The notes under the pieces: model-generated
Database searches by the model: none
What the model was told of the DNA's origin: nothing
Seen by the model: the letters and a program-made list of their open reading frames with translations, nothing else
Source of the DNA: an uncultured Alphaproteobacteria bacterium
GTDB taxonomy: Bacteria > Pseudomonadota > Alphaproteobacteria > RF32 > CAG-239
Assembly: GCA_934271715.1 (NCBI GenBank)
Contig: CAKQRZ010000001.1
Location: 62,001 to 126,000, forward strand
DNA length: 64,000 bases
Direction of reading: 5' to 3'
Position numbers and translations under genes: made by a program
Part shown: positions 60,943 through 64,000 of the stretch, piece by piece
Layout of the letters: each line of letters opens with the position of its first letter
How positions within the stretch are numbered: the stretch's first letter is position 1

Positions 60943-61106
60943 AGCGACTGAGTATTTTAATAGAACAAAAAAAATATAAATGCAAGCACTTTTTTTAATT
61001 TTTTTTAGATTTTTGCACAAACCCTTAATTCTTTAATTGTTTTTTTAATAAAAACACTTTACAAATAGAGCAATATTTGAAGTTAACTATAAAATATAAG
61101 GCTTAT

Positions 61107-62342
61107 ATGATGAAAAAATTTGCATTCCTTTCTGCTACGGCGCTTTTATTGGCCGCCTGCGCAGCAAATGAAGTTCAATTTCCCGGAGTCAGCCCGTCTC
61201 CTGTTTTGAATATTTCTAACAGCAGCGGCTCTTTTGTGGGTAAAAAGGTTAATGAATTTACGCGTGAATACAACAGCATACACTCTTCTGTAAATTCCAG
61301 CGCGCAAAAATTGGCTCAAATCAATCAGTCAATCGCCGAAGCCGATTCGGAATATAACGCGGTTATCAACACCATTGAGGCAAAACTGCAGGCCGGAACG
61401 ACTCCGTCTAATCCGGATTTGGTAAGCGCTTTAAATAAGGCTCAGGAGAATCTGGGAACGCTTGAAAACGGCACGCAAAAACTGGCCTCTGTTGCCTCTG
61501 AAGTTGCCGCTCAGCAAGAAAAGCTTTCGGCTCTGAAATCTACAGTCAGCGCCACTTATGCTATTCCCGGCGCCTATGACGTTGACCATGCCGATTTAAA
61601 CATAATTTCTTCGGCTCTAGAGCAGCAAGAAAACACCAATGCCGATTTGATGGCTGCCGTAAAAGCCGATATGGCGGACGAACAGAGCAAGGCTCAGCAG
61701 TTTAGGGCTGAAATTACTCGTCTGAATGTGGATGTTGCCGCCGGTTATGTAAATAAGACCGCCGCCGCGGTTTCATATGACAGCCGGACAAATTTTAAGA
61801 CCATAAAGCCGGTTCAGATAAAGAAAGAGCTGGCAAAAGATAAATCCGTGCGCACCAATAAAAAACGTGTGAAATTGGGCAAAAAATTCGGAGTTATAGA
61901 AAATACTCCGAAAACAGCTTCTGCTAAAAAAGCTGCTCCTAAAACAGCGGCAGTTAAGGTTTCATCCGCCAAAAAAGCCACTCCGCAAAGCGTGCAGAAA
62001 GCTTTAAACACGGCGGCTCCGCAGCAGGCTAAAACCATAGCCGAGCCGGTTAAGCCGATTGCCGGAACCATTTTTTCTAAGGATTTTCCGGATGACAATG
62101 TAGAATATTATGCGGAATTGCGCAATGCCGTGCAGAATGCTCTGAAAAATAATCCGGATGCTCGTTTTGAAGTGGTTGCCATTATGCCGATGGATACCGC
62201 AGCTCAGGAGCGTATACAGAATGTTACAGCGCAGATTTTCGGCGATATGCTGACTATGTCTGTTCCGGCGGAAAATCTACAGGTCAGCGCCCGCAGCGAA
62301 ATCAGCAAAAAAACTCCGACTGTAGCGGTGATTAAAAAATAA
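61107..62342 (+). CDS. large coiled-coil lipoprotein
   Basis: 411 residues from the ATG at 61107 (AAGG five bases upstream; a longer frame reaches 61077). Signal peptide with lipobox LLAAC (Cys about 18). Then coiled coil (about 45-220), a Lys/Ala-rich basic linker (about 230-310, KKAAPKTAAVK-like repeats) and a small C-terminal domain (DARFEVVAIMPMD...AQERIQNVTAQIFGDMLTM) reminiscent of an OmpA-like or SPOR-sized module. Probably an outer-membrane lipoprotein reaching the cell wall. Function inferred only from layout. Confidence 0.75.
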   Translation: MMKKFAFLSATALLLAACAANEVQFPGVSPSPVLNISNSSGSFVGKKVNEFTREYNSIHSSVNSSAQKLAQINQSIAEADSEYNAVINTIEAKLQAGTTPSNPDLVSALNKAQENLGTLENGTQKLASVASEVAAQQEKLSALKSTVSATYAIPGAYDVDHADLNIISSALEQQENTNADLMAAVKADMADEQSKAQQFRAEITRLNVDVAAGYVNKTAAAVSYDSRTNFKTIKPVQIKKELAKDKSVRTNKKRVKLGKKFGVIENTPKTASAKKAAPKTAAVKVSSAKKATPQSVQKALNTAAPQQAKTIAEPVKPIAGTIFSKDFPDDNVEYYAELRNAVQNALKNNPDARFEVVAIMPMDTAAQERIQNVTAQIFGDMLTMSVPAENLQVSARSEISKKTPTVAVIKK

Positions 62343-62366
62343 TCTGAATAAATTAACGGTTTTATG

Positions 62367-62406
62367 AAATGCCCTTTTAGTTATAAATTAAAGGGTGTTT
62401 TTTTTA
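62367..62406 (+). terminator. terminator after the lipoprotein gene
   Basis: aaatgccctttta/taaagggtgttt stem with two GU pairs and a T8 run. Confidence 0.7.
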
Positions 62407-62459
62407 TATTAACTTTATGAAAATTCAATAAAATATCCGGATTGAAAAGTGTGAGGATT

Positions 62460-62601
62460 TAAGGTTCGTTTATTCCTTATACTATTAAGCAGTAATCTAA
62501 GTCAATAACAATTCTCTTTTTTATACAGAAAATTGTGAAATATCTAGTAGTTAGCGCTTTTGTCGTTTTTTCTGCAAGCTGTGAGCATCTAACGAACCTT
62601 A
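62460..62601. repeat. 11-base inverted repeats before the recombinase-like gene
   Basis: taaggttcgtt at 62460-62470 and its exact complement at 62591-62601, 120 bases apart. The right copy sits in a local hairpin (agcatctaa cgaacc ttagatgct, 62584-62607) just before the start codon. It could be a recombination site or an operator. Confidence 0.6.
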
Positions 62602-62629
62602 GATGCTAATAAAATCAGAGCTGCTAAAG

Positions 62630-63223
62630 ATGATTATAGGTTACATAAATAGCAATAAAAAGAATATCGCTGTAGAAAAACAGCGGCAGGATATTTGTGA
62701 TTATGCTGAAGCCAATAGCTTGATTATAGATGATTTTTACACATATGATGATGTTTTGCAGCTGGCGGAAAATTTACATTCCGGCGGGCATAGCGTGATA
62801 TGCGCCAACATTGTCAGCATAGGCGGAACTTTGGCGCAGATTAAGGATAATTTGCAGCTTTTGCTGACTAAGGGCTTCAAAATTGTCAGTATTAAAGAAA
62901 ATCTGCAATTAGAATCGGGGAAATCCGTCGAAACTTTACTGAACGGCTTGGAGCAGGCGCTTTTAATTATGAGCAGCATGATGTCGGTAACCGCCAAGCA
63001 GGCTTTGGCCGATAAAAAAGAGCGCGGCTGCAAGCTGGGGCGTAGAATCGGCTACCGCAGTTCAAAGTACATCTGGAGCGGCAAAGAAGAAGAGATAAAA
63101 CAAAAGCTGCTTTCCGGCGTTACGCGCAGGCAAACCGCCAAAGATACCGGAATGTCCATTTTCTCGCTTTACAGCTATATCAACCAAACTCCGGAACTCA
63201 AACAAGCTTTGGAGAAAATGTAA
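62630..63223 (+). CDS. serine-recombinase-like protein with degenerate active site
   Basis: 197 residues from the ATG at 62630, matching the usual opening of resolvases/invertases (MIIGYI...; upstream codons to 62603 fall in a hairpin). Layout follows Hin- and Mpi-type invertases: catalytic domain, long E helix (LLNGLEQALLIMSSMMSVTAKQALADKK), basic GCKLGRRIGYRSS and a C-terminal helix-turn-helix (RRQTAKDTGMSIFSLYSYI). However YIRVS is YINSN and the LDRLGRS arginines are gone (IVSIGGT), so catalysis is doubtful; a DNA-binding regulator is possible. Confidence 0.75.
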   Translation: MIIGYINSNKKNIAVEKQRQDICDYAEANSLIIDDFYTYDDVLQLAENLHSGGHSVICANIVSIGGTLAQIKDNLQLLLTKGFKIVSIKENLQLESGKSVETLLNGLEQALLIMSSMMSVTAKQALADKKERGCKLGRRIGYRSSKYIWSGKEEEIKQKLLSGVTRRQTAKDTGMSIFSLYSYINQTPELKQALEKM

Positions 63224-63297
63224 AAATGACAAAGGTTTATATTTTAAAGTTTATTGACGCAATTATGCACCAACTATTTGATGGTGTATTAAACAGT

Positions 63298-63330
63298 TTC
63301 CGCACAGATATTTCGCAAGTCTGTGCGGAA
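63298..63330. terminator. hairpin terminator
   Basis: Perfect 11-bp stem ttccgcacaga/tctgtgcggaa with an 11-base loop, followed by cccttttat. Confidence 0.75.
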
Positions 63331-63362
63331 TCCCTTTTATTAAAAATTTATTGGAATACAAA

Positions 63363-64000
63363 ATGATACCTAAAATTATACATTTCTGCTGGTTTGGGAG
63401 CGGCAAAAAAAGCGCGGTGATAGAAAGCTGTATGCAAAGCTGGCGCAAATTTTTGCCGGACTACGAAATTAGAGAATGGAATGAAAATAATTTTCCGTTA
63501 TTGCAAAGCAACGTCTATGTTCGTGAAGCTTACGCGGCGAAAAAATGGGCGTTTGTCGCCGATGTCTGCCGGCTGTATGCTCTGTCGCAAGAAGGCGGAA
63601 TTTATTTGGATACCGATATTGAAGTCCGTAAAAGTTTTGCCGAATTTTTGAAATTAGACTTTTTTATGGGTTCAGAAAAAAATGGTAAATTTCATGGTAT
63701 TGGTACAGGTGTAATTGGTGCAGCAAAAGGTAATAAAATTATAGAAGATATGCTAGATTTATATAATAATTTACATTTTGTAAAAGCCGATGGAAGTTAT
63801 GACTTACTAGTAAATACTACACGTTTGATTCCGGTTTTATTGGAGCACGGCGCGGCGGATTTTTATACGGAAACACAGCCGATTGAGCTAAATAAACAGG
63901 CTAAAGTCTATCCGATAAGCTATTTTTGCGCGGATACGCCGGAAAGCTATGCCGTACACCATTTTGAGGCTAGCTGGGTGGAAGACTACAAGCTGCGCAA
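63363..64000 (+). CDS. DXD-type glycosyltransferase (3' truncated)
   Basis: 212 codons to the window end, frame open. Starts MIPKIIHFCWFG, the signature of the Gly_transf_sug/Och1-like family of capsule and LOS glycosyltransferases; then WAFVADVCRLYALSQEGG and the DXD motif YLDTDIE near residues 81-86 for metal and nucleotide-sugar binding. The middle part (about 63660-63840) is more AT-rich than its ends. Probably the first gene of a surface polysaccharide cluster beyond the window. Confidence 0.85.
   Translation, partial: MIPKIIHFCWFGSGKKSAVIESCMQSWRKFLPDYEIREWNENNFPLLQSNVYVREAYAAKKWAFVADVCRLYALSQEGGIYLDTDIEVRKSFAEFLKLDFFMGSEKNGKFHGIGTGVIGAAKGNKIIEDMLDLYNNLHFVKADGSYDLLVNTTRLIPVLLEHGAADFYTETQPIELNKQAKVYPISYFCADTPESYAVHHFEASWVEDYKLR

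Noticed and set aside
60738..60998. 86-codon ORF spanning tRNA-Arg
   Set aside because: Contains the antisense of the tRNA (the well-known GGTRTHNLLIRSQ-type artefact) and no ribosome-binding site.
62630..63223. Active transposon or prophage integrase
   Set aside because: No accompanying phage or transposon genes or terminal repeats, and the catalytic residues of serine recombinases are not conserved.

Overview
The window reads as a chromosome segment of a Gram-negative alphaproteobacterium with about 40-45% GC in its core genes. Pointers are the divisome protein FtsB, the LolCD lipoprotein exporter, AsmA, lipoproteins, and a set of prepilin-like genes sharing the N-terminal motif GRSMIEMLGVLAI. 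My guess is an uncultured host- or gut-associated lineage; that is inference, and no rRNA is present. Promoters are sigma70-like, often with a TTGCAA -35 box and a 17-base spacer.

Layout. 0-11 kb: membrane proteins, a cell-envelope block on the minus strand (LemA, two DUF3137 proteins, LolC, LolD, FtsB), small unknown genes and tRNA-Lys. 11-12.9 kb: two divergent prepilin genes. 13-27 kb: GalU-like enzyme, a 1421-residue AsmA protein, a cdd-punA-deoA nucleoside salvage operon, L-lactate dehydrogenase, acpP-fabF-mltG, an unknown hydrolase-like protein, pgpA and tRNA-Ile2. 27.5-40.9 kb: a defence island, namely a type I restriction-modification locus whose hsdM, hsdS and hsdR are interleaved with a RhuM-Fic protein, an AT-rich GHKL ATPase with a possible nuclease end, two small unknowns and a 1093-residue helicase-nuclease. 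41-47 kb: three more prepilin genes around gyrB. 47-58 kb: a phosphoribosyltransferase, HdeD, a HEPN protein and rpoBC. 58-64 kb: another prepilin gene, tRNA-Arg, a lipoprotein, a serine-recombinase-like protein and a truncated glycosyltransferase.

The outstanding feature is a dispersed family of seven prepilin-like genes that appears built for phase variation in two ways. Four of them (ends near 1914, 10996, 41030 and 46245, all minus strand) have a conserved promoter, Shine-Dalgarno site and start codon followed at once by a (CT)n tract. In all four the tract leaves the start out of frame with a reading frame that is otherwise open through to the pilin, so all four look switched OFF, in two different wrong frames. 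Two others (starts 12135 and 59105) lie behind a segment of about 136 bases bounded by 19-base inverted repeats. That segment holds a TTGCAA/TTGCAT-17-TACATT promoter pointing away from the gene. If it flipped, the -10 box would lie 69 bases before the ATG. The seventh gene (start 42954) has a homologous promoter in the forward orientation 68 bases before its ATG and no clear outer repeat, so it resembles a locked-ON form. The long leaders of five of these genes contain dispersed palindromic repeats translated in frame; the 1914 gene carries one such repeat too.

A second recurring structure is a GC-rich element of about 110-140 bases after each of the three tRNA genes, at least two of which end in an imperfect copy of that tRNA's own 3' end.
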